Assembly (NCBI GenBank): GCA_963709175.1
Contig: CAVPVK010000003.1
Span: 1,116,001-1,180,000, forward strand
From: JANXQG01 sp963709175
Lineage (GTDB): Bacteria > Planctomycetota > Planctomycetia > Pirellulales > Thermoguttaceae
Reading direction: 5' to 3'
Length of the DNA: 64,000 nt
The stretch's first letter is position 1; each line of letters opens with the position of its first letter. The notes below the pieces were generated by a model, which had not been told where the DNA came from, searched no databases, and worked only from the letters and a program-made list of their open reading frames with translations. Below, one piece after another: positions 9,763 through 19,849 of the stretch. A program made the translations under genes and the position numbers.

Positions 9763-12700
9763 ATGTCATTACCCAGTAGTTTGCCGACGGCGCCAAATCG
9801 CAACGTTGGCGCTGTTCGTTCATCAAGTCGTTTTCCAGGTTTCATCCGGCAGGGCCGCCCGGGCCCCGGCGGTTTTCCACGTTGGTCCTTCGTGTCGTGC
9901 CTGGCGATCGTTACTGCGGTCTCGTTCTCTACGGGCGAGGTCCGAGCCGCGACGACGACCTGGCTGGGATCGATCAGCACCTCCTGGTCGAACTCGGCAA
10001 ACTGGTCGGAATCGACGGTTCCCGGTCCAACCGACGACGTAATTCTTCCCGACCAGGCGAACAATCTGTCAAGTCTCGGCGGATCGGCGACGGCGCAAAG
10101 CCTGACGTTCTCCGACACTTCGGCGTCGATCGTCCTGGGCACGCTCAACGACTACGTTCTCAGCCTTGGCAGCGGCGGCATCGCCACGGTCGCGGGGGCT
10201 TCCGCAAACGCGATCAATTCGGCCGTGCAGTTGACGGCGCCGCAAACCTGGACCAACAGCTCGACCAGTGCCTTCACGCTTGCGGGCAGTCTCAACAACG
10301 GCGGCTACGACCTCACGACTGCCGGAAGCGAGTTGTTTAGCGGTGTGGTGACTGGTTCGGGCGGACTTGTCGTCAGCGGGCCCGGCGCAACCACGCTGAG
10401 CGGCTCAAATACATTCAGCGGCGGCCTCACGGTCAACGGCGGTCTTGCCGTCCTGAACTACTCGGTCAATAACAACAACAAATTTGATCCGGCAAGTCCG
10501 CTGTCGCTCACCAACGGAACCTTGCAGATCAGCGGAAACGCCGCCCCATTTACACAAAGCGCCGGCACGCTGTCATTGCCCTCACCGGGGTACAGCATCG
10601 TCGCCAGCAACTCAGGCGGCAACACGACGCTGGCTCTGGCGGGCATCAACCGCATCCAGGGAACTAACGTCAACTTCAACGTTGCGTCCGGTACCGTCAC
10701 CGTGGCAAATACGCCTCTCAATAACGGCATCATCGGCGGTTGGGCAACGTACACGAATTCAGCGGGCGCGACGGACTTCGCCACCCTGGCGGGCCCCGGC
10801 GGCAATGTCGTCGGGCCGCTCGGCGCCACCACCGTGCTATCGACCAGCGCCGTGCAGAACAATCCCAATGGTAACTTCATCTACACCGTGACGGGCGGGG
10901 CCACGGCGACACCGCTGGCCGGATTCGGCGGGGCGAATGTAAATATCAACACGCTCAAGATCGGCTATACCGGCAGCGGAACGGCGAAGCTGGATGTATC
11001 CTATTTGACGCTCGTCGTCAGTGGCGGCGTGCTTTACTCGGGCCCGGCAAAAGGCGCAGTGCAGATCACCGATGCCACCGCCACGGGCGATATCGAACCG
11101 GCCAACGGCGAATTGTTCCTGACGGACTACACCACAGGGAACCTGGCGACCTTCGCGTCGGTTATCGATAACGGGGCTACGCCGACCAACCTCGTGGTCA
11201 GCGGTTCGAATACCACAACCAACGGTTCCGTGGTTCTTGTCGGAGGAAACAACACATATAGCGGGACCACGTATATTAACAACGTCGAACTCAACGTCGG
11301 CAACGGCAAGAACAACTCCACGCTCGGCAATAGTTTGAGCGTGGTAAATAACGGGCTCTTGGACTTCGACAACACCTCGGGGACGTACACCTACCCTGGC
11401 GTGATCAACGGGGCGGGGAGCGTGAAGCTTGACAATCAGGTCCAGACCATCGTCCTGACGGGTTCCAATACCTATACCGGCGCTACCACGATCACGGCCG
11501 ATGCTACGCTATCCATCGACAGCGGCGGCACTACTGGCAGCATTTCCAGCAGCCCGAGCATCGCCAACGCCGGTTCGCTCATATTCAATCGCAGCGACAA
11601 CTACTCCTACGGCGGGCTGATTTCGGGGGCCGGCACGCTTACCCAAGCCGGTCCCGGCCAGCTAGTGCTGACCGCGGCAAACACGTATTCGGGAGGAACC
11701 GTCGTCAGCGCAGGCACCTTACAAATCGGCAATGGCGGTGCAACCGGTTCGTTCGGCACGGGTCCCGTCACGAACAACGGAACCCTCGTCTTCGACCTCG
11801 CCAACAGCTACGCGACGGGCACGGTCATCAGCGGGCCCGGGAACGTGGTGCAGATTGGGCAAGGCACGCTGATACTGAACAAAGCAGAGACGTATACAGG
11901 CACGACAATCATCGATTCCGGCACGTTGCAGGTCGGTACGGGCGGGACTGTAGCTACGATAGCTTCCAGTCCCAATGTCGTCGACAACGGCGTATTAGCC
12001 TTCGGCCGATCGGACGGGGCAGCCGGCTATCCCAACCCCATCAGCGGTAGCGGGTCCGTTGCCCAGATTGGCGGCGGAACGCTGACGCTCGGCGGCAGCA
12101 ACAGCTATGGTGGCGGCACAAACATCGTCTCGGGCGTTTTGGCCCTGGGCGCCAACAACGCACTGCCGCCGACTACGACCGTCTCGTTTGGCGCTGCAGG
12201 TTCCAGCGGCACACTCGACCTGGCCGGCTTCAGTCCGCAGGTTGCCGGCCTGTCGGTTGCGGCGGGAGCCGTTGCGTCAGCCGAAGTGATTGGCAACAGC
12301 GGCACGAACGATGCCACGCTTACGGTCAGCGGCGTCGCTACCTTCGGCGGGACGATCCAAGGGTCGTTGGGCGGCGGAACGAACCAGGTCAACCTGACGG
12401 TCGCCGGTGGGACACTGACGCTTTCCGGATCGAACACCTACGGCGGCGTCACCGCGATCAACCAGGGAGTGCTCGCCTTGGGCACGAACAACGCCCTTCC
12501 CACGGGAACTGCCTTGGTTCTGGGGGCAGCCGGCAGCGGCGGTACGCTCGATCTGGGCGGTTTCAGCCAGCAGGTCGGCTCCCTGACCGTGGCGGCGGGC
12601 GCAACGGGGGCCAATCAGGTCATCGGCAGCAGCAGCACTTCAGCAAATTCCTTGCTCATCGTGAACGGCACATCGACCTTCAGCGGCACGATTCAGGATG

Positions 12701-15700
12701 TTATCGGTTCCGGCAATCAGAAAGTCGGACTGAGCGTTACGGGTGGATCACTCACCCTCACCGGTTCGAACACCTACAGCGGCCCAACCCAAATTGCCGG
12801 CGGATCGATCGTGCTTGGAGCCAATAACGCCTTGCCTGCGGGAACCGCGCTACGGCTCGGAGGCGCCAACGGCAATGGGACATTGGACCTGGCCGGCTAC
12901 AATCAACAATTGGCCGGGCTATCCGTCGGCTCGTCCACGTCGTCCGCTGCCCAGGTCGTCGGCAACAGCAGCACGACGGCAGACTCTACGCTGGCAATCA
13001 ACGGCACTTCGATCTTCGCCGGCACGCTGCAAGACACGCTTGGCGGGGGAAACCACAAGCTTGGCCTCACCCTGGCCGGAGGAACATTGACGCTGACCGG
13101 CAGCAACACCTATACGGGTCCGACGAACGTCAACGGCGGCGCGCTACTTGTCGATGGACGACAGAGCGGCGGGGGCGCTTATGCCATTGCCCCCGGGGCC
13201 ACGCTTGGCGGATCGGGAACGATCGGTTCGGCAGTCGCGTTGGGCGGCGGCGAGACGCTCTCGCCAGGCAACGGCGGCAACGGTGTCGGCACGTTGACGC
13301 TGGCAGCCCTGACTCTCGGCGGCGGCACGGTGCAATTCGGTCTCACCAGCAGTACGACCTCTGGCAACGATGAACTGGCAGTCACCGGTCCGCTTTCGCT
13401 CGCGGGCACGACGGTGCTGGCGATCAACGACCTCAGCCCCGCGCTGTCCAACGGAAGTTATACGCTGGCCACTTTCGGCAGCCTGTCCCAGGGTTCCGTG
13501 TCCAACCTGATGCTTGCCTCGACCGCTTTCCTCAGTTCGCGGCAGAAGGCTACCTTATCGACAACGTCGGACAGCCTGGTCCTTACCATCAACGGCAGTC
13601 CACAGAAACTGGTGTGGAACGGCACGGGCACGGCTTCCTGGAACCTCAATCAAAACAATACTCCGTGGATTGATAGCCAGAACAATGCCAACTACTTTGC
13701 CGATGCCGATAGCGTGACCTTCAATGACGCCAATAACGCCAGTCTCAATGTGGCCATCTCTGCCGCCGTGGCCCCCGGCTCCTTGAACGTCAGCACGTCG
13801 AACACCTATACGTTCACGGGTTCGGGTAGTATCACCGGTCTCACCGGTCTGACCAAAGCCGGCTCAGGAAAGCTCGTCCTGGCCAATAGCGGCGGCAATA
13901 GCTACGAGGGCGGCACGACCGTGCAGAATGGCACGCTCGTCCTGGGAGGGAACAACGTCCTGCCCATCGCCGGAACCGTGACCTTAGGGGCCGCGGGCAG
14001 CGCCGCCGCTTTGGATCTGGGCGGCTATAACCAGCAGTTGGCCAGTCTGGCGGTTGCTTCCGGGGCTGCGGCTGCCGATCAGGTCGTGGGCAACAGCAGT
14101 ACCACGGCCGATTCCCTGCTGACCGTCAACGGCAACTCTACATTCGGCGGTACGATTCAAGACTCGCTCGCCGGTGGAACTCACAAAGTCGGTCTGGACT
14201 TGGCCGGCGGGCTGTTCCTGCTTTCAGGCTCGAACACCTACAGCGACGGCACGACCGTCACTGGCGGGACCTTGCAACTCGGCAACGCGGCAGCCCTGCC
14301 CAACGGCTGGGGAAAGGGCGGCCTGGCACTTAATGGCGTGTTCGACCTGAACGGCGTCGGCGGCGCCGTCGATGGACTAAGCGGATCGGGCACAATTACC
14401 ACGAGTGTCTCCGGCAATGCGATCTTGACCGTCGGTCTGGCCAATGCGAGCGGCACGTTCGCAGGCACTATCCAGAACGGCAACGGCATCGTTTCGCTTA
14501 CGAAGGCGGGCAGCGGAACGCTGACCCTTCTTGGCAACAACCTTGTCAGTGGCGCAACGTCGATCCAGGGCGGTGTTCTGTCGGTCGGATCGTCTGCCGC
14601 ATTGTCTCCAACAAGTCCTATCGTGCTGGGCTCGGCCGCCAGCAGCGGCAAGCTTGATCTGGGCGGCTTCAGCCCATTGGTTGCTGGCCTGTCGGTCGCT
14701 CCCGGGGCGACTGCCTCCAGCCAGATCGTCGGCAATAGCAGCACGAGCGTTTCCTCAACCCTTACGGTCAACGGTTTCTCGACCTTTGGCGGCACCATCC
14801 AGGATACGGTCGGCGGCGGCGACCAAACGACGGCTCTCGCCGTCGCTGGCGGACAGTTGACCCTGAGCGGCTCGAATACTTTTAGCGGAGGCACGACGGT
14901 CAACGGCGGAACCTTGCAAGTCGGCGGCATCGCCGCCATTCCCTCTGGGACGGGCAAGGGGAATGTGAACGTCAGTGCCGGTGGCCTCTTCGACTTAAAC
15001 GGCATCGGTATTACCGTCAACGGACTCACCGGCGCGGGCGTCGTAACCACGACTTTGTCCAGCCAGACGCCGACGACACTGACCGTCGGCGCCGCGAATG
15101 CTTCCAGTACATTCCAAGGTGCAATCTTGGATAGTCAGGGTCCGATAGCCTTGACAAAAGTCGGCTCCGGCATCGTTGTCCTCGTGGGCACGAACGGATA
15201 CAGCGGACTGACGACAATCGACGCGGGAACCTTGCAGTTAGGCAGCGGCAGTACGGGAGGCATCATAGCCGGCAGCGTGTTGAACAACGGCGTGTTGGCG
15301 TTCGATCTCTCCAACGCAACCTACGGCGGCACGATCAGCGGCAGCGGGTCGTTGACGACCCCCGGCGGAAGCGTGGTGTTGACCGGTTCCAACAGTTATA
15401 CAGGTCCCACGTTGATCAACGCCGGAACGCTGCAAATCGGCAACGGCGGAACGACCGGCAGCATCGCCGCGGCCAGTGTGATCACGGCCAACGGCACGCT
15501 CTCGTTCGACCGGGCGGACAATGTCACCTATGGCGGTTCAATACTAGGCGCCGGCGCGATTGCCCAGAACGGCTCCGGAAACCTCGTCGTTACCGGCGTC
15601 AATTCGCAGTTCGCCGGTGGTAGCTTCGACGTCAATTCCGGTACTCTCACCGTGACGGCCAACGGAGAACTGGGCAACGGCACCACGGCAACGACCTTGG

Positions 15701-16878
15701 AAACCGCGCAGACGGGAGGAACGATTTACCTGACGGGCAGTTCCGTTGTCAATTTGAACCGCATTGCTGTGCGCGGGACAAACTCCTTGCTGATTGACGA
15801 TAACGCCTCTGTTACCACGACAGGCAATTTTATCGTGGGCGTTGTTTCGGGCAATAATATACCGACGGCCGTAAACTGCTCCGCGACGCAGAACGGTGGA
15901 ACCGTGCTTGTGCAAGGGGATTTCTACGACGGCGGAAACTTCGCCGACGGCGCCGGTTCGGCTGGCTCCACAGGCACCTACACTCAAAACGGTGGCACGG
16001 TGACTGTCGTCGGCACCAAGTTGGAACTCGCGGAGAACAGCGGTACTGCCGCCTACCAACTCAACGGCGGGCTTCTTGCAGTACCGGAAATCACCTTGGG
16101 AAATAGCGGAAGTTTCACGTTCAACGGGGGAACGCTGGCTGCCAACACCTCGGCTGCCCCCTTCATGCCGGCCGCGCTCGTAACTGCCATCCAAGCCGGC
16201 GGCGCAATTATTGACACGGGGACCAACAGCATCACGCTGCAACCTGGACTGGTCGAGGATCCTAATTCCACTGGCGGCGGACTGACGCTGTACGGCGGCG
16301 GCACGCTGATTCTCAAGGGCCTCAATACCTACAGTGGACCCACGACGATTTCCGCCGGGACGCTACAGATTGGCAAGGCCAGCACGGCTGGCCTCAACGA
16401 TGCCAGCCCCGTGATCGACAACGGGATCTTGGCCTTTGACATCGAGGGCAACTATACCTATGCGGGGTCAATCAGCGGCTCAGGAGGCTTGGTCCAGTTC
16501 GGCAGCGGCGCGTTGATCCTTAGCGGCAGTGACAGCTACGGTGGGGGCACGCTCGTCGAGACTGGCACGCTGGAAGTGACCTCGGCCGCCGCTTTGCCCG
16601 TCGGGACGAGCCTGGTGGTGGGCGCGGGCGGCATTTTCGACTTCGATCCCACAGCAGCGGCTGCGCCGCTGACGGGGACGGCCTCCGCCACCCCCGCCAC
16701 CTCAGAGATCGCCGCCGTTCCCGAGCCGAACGCTGCGGCGCTATTGTTGGTGGCGTTGGCACTTTGGACCCTTCGTAGAACAGAATTTATTCCGTTCGCT
16801 CGAAGCAGAATAAATTCGGCCTTACGAAGCGGCGTGCCACTCTCGGTTGGCCGTGTATGCTCACGTCGCGGCCAGTAA
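9763..16878 (+). CDS. Giant autotransporter-associated beta-strand repeat protein with PEP-CTERM tail
   Basis: This is a 2371-residue surface or extracellular protein. AGGAGG stands four bases before the chosen ATG. A long signal sequence (hydrophobic core FVSCLAIVTAVSF, cleavage likely after VRA) is followed by dozens of Gly/Thr/Ser/Asn-rich beta-strand repeats of the form LTLSGSNTYSGGT...GTLQVG, known as autotransporter-associated (PATR-type) repeats. These would form a long beta-solenoid. Near the end lies VPEPNAAALLLVALALW followed by Arg residues, a PEP-CTERM sorting signal processed by an exosortase. Unusually, the frame runs 32 codons beyond that signal through a palindrome (16771-16829), where such proteins normally stop. 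An inverted repeat CGTGAA/TTCACG (9594-9616) precedes the gene and might be an operator. There is no translocator beta-barrel domain, so it is not a classical autotransporter. Confidence 0.9.
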   Translation: MSLPSSLPTAPNRNVGAVRSSSRFPGFIRQGRPGPGGFPRWSFVSCLAIVTAVSFSTGEVRAATTTWLGSISTSWSNSANWSESTVPGPTDDVILPDQANNLSSLGGSATAQSLTFSDTSASIVLGTLNDYVLSLGSGGIATVAGASANAINSAVQLTAPQTWTNSSTSAFTLAGSLNNGGYDLTTAGSELFSGVVTGSGGLVVSGPGATTLSGSNTFSGGLTVNGGLAVLNYSVNNNNKFDPASPLSLTNGTLQISGNAAPFTQSAGTLSLPSPGYSIVASNSGGNTTLALAGINRIQGTNVNFNVASGTVTVANTPLNNGIIGGWATYTNSAGATDFATLAGPGGNVVGPLGATTVLSTSAVQNNPNGNFIYTVTGGATATPLAGFGGANVNINTLKIGYTGSGTAKLDVSYLTLVVSGGVLYSGPAKGAVQITDATATGDIEPANGELFLTDYTTGNLATFASVIDNGATPTNLVVSGSNTTTNGSVVLVGGNNTYSGTTYINNVELNVGNGKNNSTLGNSLSVVNNGLLDFDNTSGTYTYPGVINGAGSVKLDNQVQTIVLTGSNTYTGATTITADATLSIDSGGTTGSISSSPSIANAGSLIFNRSDNYSYGGLISGAGTLTQAGPGQLVLTAANTYSGGTVVSAGTLQIGNGGATGSFGTGPVTNNGTLVFDLANSYATGTVISGPGNVVQIGQGTLILNKAETYTGTTIIDSGTLQVGTGGTVATIASSPNVVDNGVLAFGRSDGAAGYPNPISGSGSVAQIGGGTLTLGGSNSYGGGTNIVSGVLALGANNALPPTTTVSFGAAGSSGTLDLAGFSPQVAGLSVAAGAVASAEVIGNSGTNDATLTVSGVATFGGTIQGSLGGGTNQVNLTVAGGTLTLSGSNTYGGVTAINQGVLALGTNNALPTGTALVLGAAGSGGTLDLGGFSQQVGSLTVAAGATGANQVIGSSSTSANSLLIVNGTSTFSGTIQDVIGSGNQKVGLSVTGGSLTLTGSNTYSGPTQIAGGSIVLGANNALPAGTALRLGGANGNGTLDLAGYNQQLAGLSVGSSTSSAAQVVGNSSTTADSTLAINGTSIFAGTLQDTLGGGNHKLGLTLAGGTLTLTGSNTYTGPTNVNGGALLVDGRQSGGGAYAIAPGATLGGSGTIGSAVALGGGETLSPGNGGNGVGTLTLAALTLGGGTVQFGLTSSTTSGNDELAVTGPLSLAGTTVLAINDLSPALSNGSYTLATFGSLSQGSVSNLMLASTAFLSSRQKATLSTTSDSLVLTINGSPQKLVWNGTGTASWNLNQNNTPWIDSQNNANYFADADSVTFNDANNASLNVAISAAVAPGSLNVSTSNTYTFTGSGSITGLTGLTKAGSGKLVLANSGGNSYEGGTTVQNGTLVLGGNNVLPIAGTVTLGAAGSAAALDLGGYNQQLASLAVASGAAAADQVVGNSSTTADSLLTVNGNSTFGGTIQDSLAGGTHKVGLDLAGGLFLLSGSNTYSDGTTVTGGTLQLGNAAALPNGWGKGGLALNGVFDLNGVGGAVDGLSGSGTITTSVSGNAILTVGLANASGTFAGTIQNGNGIVSLTKAGSGTLTLLGNNLVSGATSIQGGVLSVGSSAALSPTSPIVLGSAASSGKLDLGGFSPLVAGLSVAPGATASSQIVGNSSTSVSSTLTVNGFSTFGGTIQDTVGGGDQTTALAVAGGQLTLSGSNTFSGGTTVNGGTLQVGGIAAIPSGTGKGNVNVSAGGLFDLNGIGITVNGLTGAGVVTTTLSSQTPTTLTVGAANASSTFQGAILDSQGPIALTKVGSGIVVLVGTNGYSGLTTIDAGTLQLGSGSTGGIIAGSVLNNGVLAFDLSNATYGGTISGSGSLTTPGGSVVLTGSNSYTGPTLINAGTLQIGNGGTTGSIAAASVITANGTLSFDRADNVTYGGSILGAGAIAQNGSGNLVVTGVNSQFAGGSFDVNSGTLTVTANGELGNGTTATTLETAQTGGTIYLTGSSVVNLNRIAVRGTNSLLIDDNASVTTTGNFIVGVVSGNNIPTAVNCSATQNGGTVLVQGDFYDGGNFADGAGSAGSTGTYTQNGGTVTVVGTKLELAENSGTAAYQLNGGLLAVPEITLGNSGSFTFNGGTLAANTSAAPFMPAALVTAIQAGGAIIDTGTNSITLQPGLVEDPNSTGGGLTLYGGGTLILKGLNTYSGPTTISAGTLQIGKASTAGLNDASPVIDNGILAFDIEGNYTYAGSISGSGGLVQFGSGALILSGSDSYGGGTLVETGTLEVTSAAALPVGTSLVVGAGGIFDFDPTAAAAPLTGTASATPATSEIAAVPEPNAAALLLVALALWTLRRTEFIPFARSRINSALRSGVPLSVGRVCSRRGQ
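12082..13110 (+). repeat. Three tandem long repeat units inside the giant surface protein gene
   Basis: Three consecutive units of about 345 bases (115 residues) each run from an LTL-GSN-Y block through GTLDL-GF-QQ, QVIGNSS and FSGTIQD to the next LTL-GSNTY block. Two more copies occur further on (about 13935-14240 and 14575-14890), separated by other material. The protein units are highly alike, though the codons differ. This suggests expansion by duplication followed by drift, or gene conversion. Confidence 0.7.
16771..16829. repeat. 59-base hairpin element at the 3' end of the giant surface protein gene
   Basis: Nested complementary arms surround one centre: CTTCGTA (16771-16777) with TACGAAG (16823-16829); GAATTTATTC (16783-16792) with GAATAAATTC (16808-16817); and TTCG/CGAA around the centre. 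The two interruptions are both five bases long, so the element is symmetrical. It begins exactly where the PEP-CTERM tail would normally end. It looks like an inserted REP/MITE-like element, or a terminator that is now read as coding sequence. Confidence 0.6.
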
Positions 16879-16995
16879 ATAAGACGGACAGCCGTTGTAT
16901 TTGCTGGAATGTGCTGGTCGATCGCGCTCTAGGCGGCCCGTTTTGCCCGCAAAATCGAATGGTACGCCAATTGCAAAACACACTGCTCCTCCACC

Positions 16996-18084
16996 ATGAA
17001 ATCCTCTTGCACGCTCGCCGCTGTCGTTGTCCTCATTGCCGGTGCGGCGATTTTGCCAGGCTGCGGTCCCGCAGGCGGGTCGGACGGTGGCAAGGAATTG
17101 TTGAACGTTTCCTACGATCCGACCCGGGAACTCTTCAAGGAGTATGATGCGGCGTTTGCCAAGCACTGGAAAGAGACGACGGGCGAGACCGTGACAGTCC
17201 ATTCGGCCCACGGGGGCTCCGGAAAGCAGGCCCGCAGCGTTATTGACGGATCGGAAGCCTCGTTGGTCACGCTCGCGTTGGCCTATGATGTCGATAATAT
17301 CGCCGCCGCCGGCTTGCTGGCCGCCGACTGGCAAACCGGTCCCCATAAGTTGCCCAACAACAACTGCCCGTACACCTCGACGATCCTTTTTCTGGTTCGC
17401 AAGGGCAATCCCAAGGGCATTCGCGATTGGCAGGACCTGGTCAACCCGGGCGTTGAGGTAATCTCGCCGCATCCCAAGACCTCCGGCGGAGCCCGTTGGA
17501 ATTACCTGGCGGCATGGGGTTACTCGTTGCATCGCGAGTTGGGTGACCTCGCCAGGCTCCGCGATCCGCAGCAAGCTGCCGCCGTCGCGGCGGCCCAGCA
17601 AAAGGCCAGGCAATTCGTCCAGGACCTTTATCAACACGTAAAGATTCTCGATTCCGGCGCCCGCGACGCTACGATCACTTTCGTTCGGAAGAACCGTGGC
17701 GACGTGTTGATCGCATGGGAAAACGAGGCCCTGCAGGAAACCGTCGGCAGCGGCGGCGAAAAATTCGAGGTCATCACGCCGAGCATCAGCATTCTCGCCG
17801 AACCGCCCGTGGCAATCGTCGACAAGAATGCCGATCGCCTGGGGACCCGCAAAGTGGCCGAGGAGTACTTGCGCTATCTCTATTCCGCGGAAGGGCAAAC
17901 CATCGCCGCCAAGAACTTCTACCGGCCGAGCGATCGCCGGGCCGTCGATCCGAAATTGCTCAAGCCGTTCGCCGAGTTGAAGCTGTTCACCGTGGCGGAG
18001 GTCTTCGGTGGTTGGCAAAACGCCCAAAAAACCCATTTCAGCGATCGAGGCGTCTTCGACGAAATCTATCAGGCACGGCAATAA
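16996..18084 (+). CDS. sbp: Sulfate ABC transporter substrate-binding lipoprotein
   Basis: This periplasmic binding protein of 362 residues is of the sulfate/thiosulfate (Sbp/CysP) family. A lipoprotein signal ends LPGC, so the mature protein is anchored at Cys23. The family blocks NVSYDPTRELF, AHGGSGKQARSVIDG, VTLALAYDVD, PKTSGGARWNYLAAWG and NRGDVLIAWENEA are all recognisable and in order. Two permease genes and an ATPase gene follow immediately (four bases to the first), giving a complete importer. With sulfatases upstream, the natural role is capture of released sulfate. Molybdate binding is less likely given the length and the blocks. Confidence 0.93.
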   Translation: MKSSCTLAAVVVLIAGAAILPGCGPAGGSDGGKELLNVSYDPTRELFKEYDAAFAKHWKETTGETVTVHSAHGGSGKQARSVIDGSEASLVTLALAYDVDNIAAAGLLAADWQTGPHKLPNNNCPYTSTILFLVRKGNPKGIRDWQDLVNPGVEVISPHPKTSGGARWNYLAAWGYSLHRELGDLARLRDPQQAAAVAAAQQKARQFVQDLYQHVKILDSGARDATITFVRKNRGDVLIAWENEALQETVGSGGEKFEVITPSISILAEPPVAIVDKNADRLGTRKVAEEYLRYLYSAEGQTIAAKNFYRPSDRRAVDPKLLKPFAELKLFTVAEVFGGWQNAQKTHFSDRGVFDEIYQARQ

Positions 18085-18087
18085 ACC

Positions 18088-18916
18088 ATGGCCCTGCAAC
18101 TCAAAAAACCGAGTGTGCTGCCGGGCTTCGGCCTGACGATGGGTTTCACTGTCTTTTACCTTTCGGCGTTGGTGCTCATTCCGTTGGGGGGATTGGTGCT
18201 TAAGAGCAGCACCATGGGCTGGGCGCGGTTTGTCGACACGGTCACGCGTCCAGAGATCGTGGCCGCCTATCGCCTCAGTCTTGGCGCTTCCTTAACCGGC
18301 GGTCTGGTGAATGCCGTCTTCGGTTTCCTCGTTGCCTGGGTCTTGGTCCGTTATTCGTTCCCCGGCAAGAGGCTGATCGACGCCCTGGTGGATCTGCCCT
18401 TTGCCTTGCCCACGGCCGTCTCGGGGATTGCGCCGAGCTGCGCTTTATGCCCGCGATGGCTGGATTGGAAGGCTGCTCCCGCGAGGCGTCGAAATCTCGT
18501 ACACGTCCTGGGGCGTGGTCGTGGTGCTGACCTTTATCGGCCTGCCGTTCGTCGTGCGGACATTGCAGCCGGCCTTGGAAGATCTCGATCCCCAATTCGA
18601 AGAGGCGGCCGCGAGCCTCGGTGCCGGGCGGGTACAAACGTTCTTCCGCGTAGTACTGCCGACCGTCTTGCCGGCGCTTCTGACCGGCTTTTCCCTCTCC
18701 GTAGCCCGTGCCTTGGGCGAGTACGGGTCCGTGGTATTCATTGCCGGGACATCGGCCGGCCAGGCCCAGATCGTGCCGATGCACATTGTCACCAAGCTTG
18801 AGGAATACGATTACGCCGCGGCCACGGCACTGGGTGTGATGATGTTGCTGGCTTCGTTCGTGCTTCTGCTGACCATTAACCTGCTCCAGTGGTGGGCCCG
18901 AAGATATACGGCCTGA
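18088..18916 (+). CDS. cysT: Sulfate ABC transporter permease CysT, one frameshift
   Basis: This is the first permease subunit of the sulfate importer. The N-terminal part (LIPLGGLVLKSS, VAAYRLSLGASL, DLPFALPTAVSGIA) is read in the annotated start frame. The remainder (LYARDGWIGRLLPRG, LTFIGLPFVVRTLQPAL, the ATPase-contact loop EEAAASLGAG, ARALGEYGSVVFIAG) is read in the next frame, so one extra base is likely near 18432-18446. Corrected length is about 275 residues, as usual for CysT. The flanking genes and the conserved EAA loop make the identity secure. I read the break as a sequence error because the other subunits are equally well conserved. Confidence 0.88.
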
Positions 18917-18937
18917 GATGTCTGCGAGGATTTGACT

Positions 18938-19827
18938 ATGCCTGCTGCCGCCGGATCGCTGCTCTCGACCGCCGCCCACGGCCGCGCGGAGGCCTGCCGA
19001 GCCGCCCCGTTGTGGCTGCGGGCCGCGCTGATCGGAGTGGCCCTTGCATTTCTGTTTCTGTTTCTCCTGCTGCCGCTGGCGTTGGTCTTCACGGCCGCCA
19101 TGGAGAATGGTGTGCGTGCCTACGTTGCCGCACTAGTATCGCCGGATTGCCTTCACGCCATCTACTTGACGCTTCTGGCGGCCGCCGTCGCCTTGCCGGT
19201 CGGAACGCTCTTTGGCCTGGCCGCCGCCTGGGGGACCGCCAAGTTCCAGTTCGCCGGCAAGAACCTCCTAATCACGCTTATCGATCTGCCGTTTTCCGTG
19301 TCGCCGGTAATTGCCGGGCTGCTGTTCGTGTTGCTCTTCAGTCCGACGCACGGTTACTTCGGGCCGTGGTTGGCCGCCCATGGTATTCGCATCATCTTTG
19401 CGGTGCCCGGCATCATCATCGCTACGATGTTCGTGACGTTTCCCTTCGTCGCCCGAGAGTTGATTCCGCTAATGGAAGCCCAAGGGACCGAGGAGGAGCA
19501 GGCCGCCCTGCGCTGGGGGCCGGCGGCTGGCAGATCTTCCGCCGCATCACGCTGCCCAATGCCAAGTGGGGTTTGCTCTACGGCGTGCTGTTGTGCAACG
19601 CGCGGGCAATGGGCGAGTTTGGGGCGGTCTCCGTGGTCACGGCGCGGGTAAGCGGAGTGACCAACACCCTGCCCCTGGAAGTGGCCACGCTATACAACGA
19701 TTCCGGCTGCTACACGGCGGCCTTCGCCGTTGCTTCGCTGCTGGCCATGCTCGGCCTTGTGACGCTGGCGGCAAAGACCTTGGTGGAGTGGCGCGTGGCG
19801 AGGCAGTTGGCTCAACGCGCCGAATAA
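18938..19827 (+). CDS. cysW: Sulfate ABC transporter permease CysW, one frameshift
   Basis: This is the second permease subunit. GAGGA precedes the chosen ATG; a TTG two codons earlier is an alternative. The N-terminal region holds membrane segments and the blocks DLPFSVSPVIAGLLFVLLF and FVTFPFVARELIPLMEAQG. The EAA-type loop (EEEQAALRLGAGGWQIFRR) is split by a missing base near 19512-19516, after which ITLPNAKWGLLYGVLL and the characteristic ARAMGEFGAVSVVTARVSG follow. Corrected length is about 296 residues. It pairs with CysT to form the transmembrane channel. Confidence 0.88.
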
Positions 19828-19849
19828 TAACTGGACAGGAGTGATCGCC

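Noticed and set aside
9763..16878. CRISPR-like array suggested by the many short repeats
   Set aside because: The repeats are coding, in frame and of unequal spacing, with no constant spacer length.
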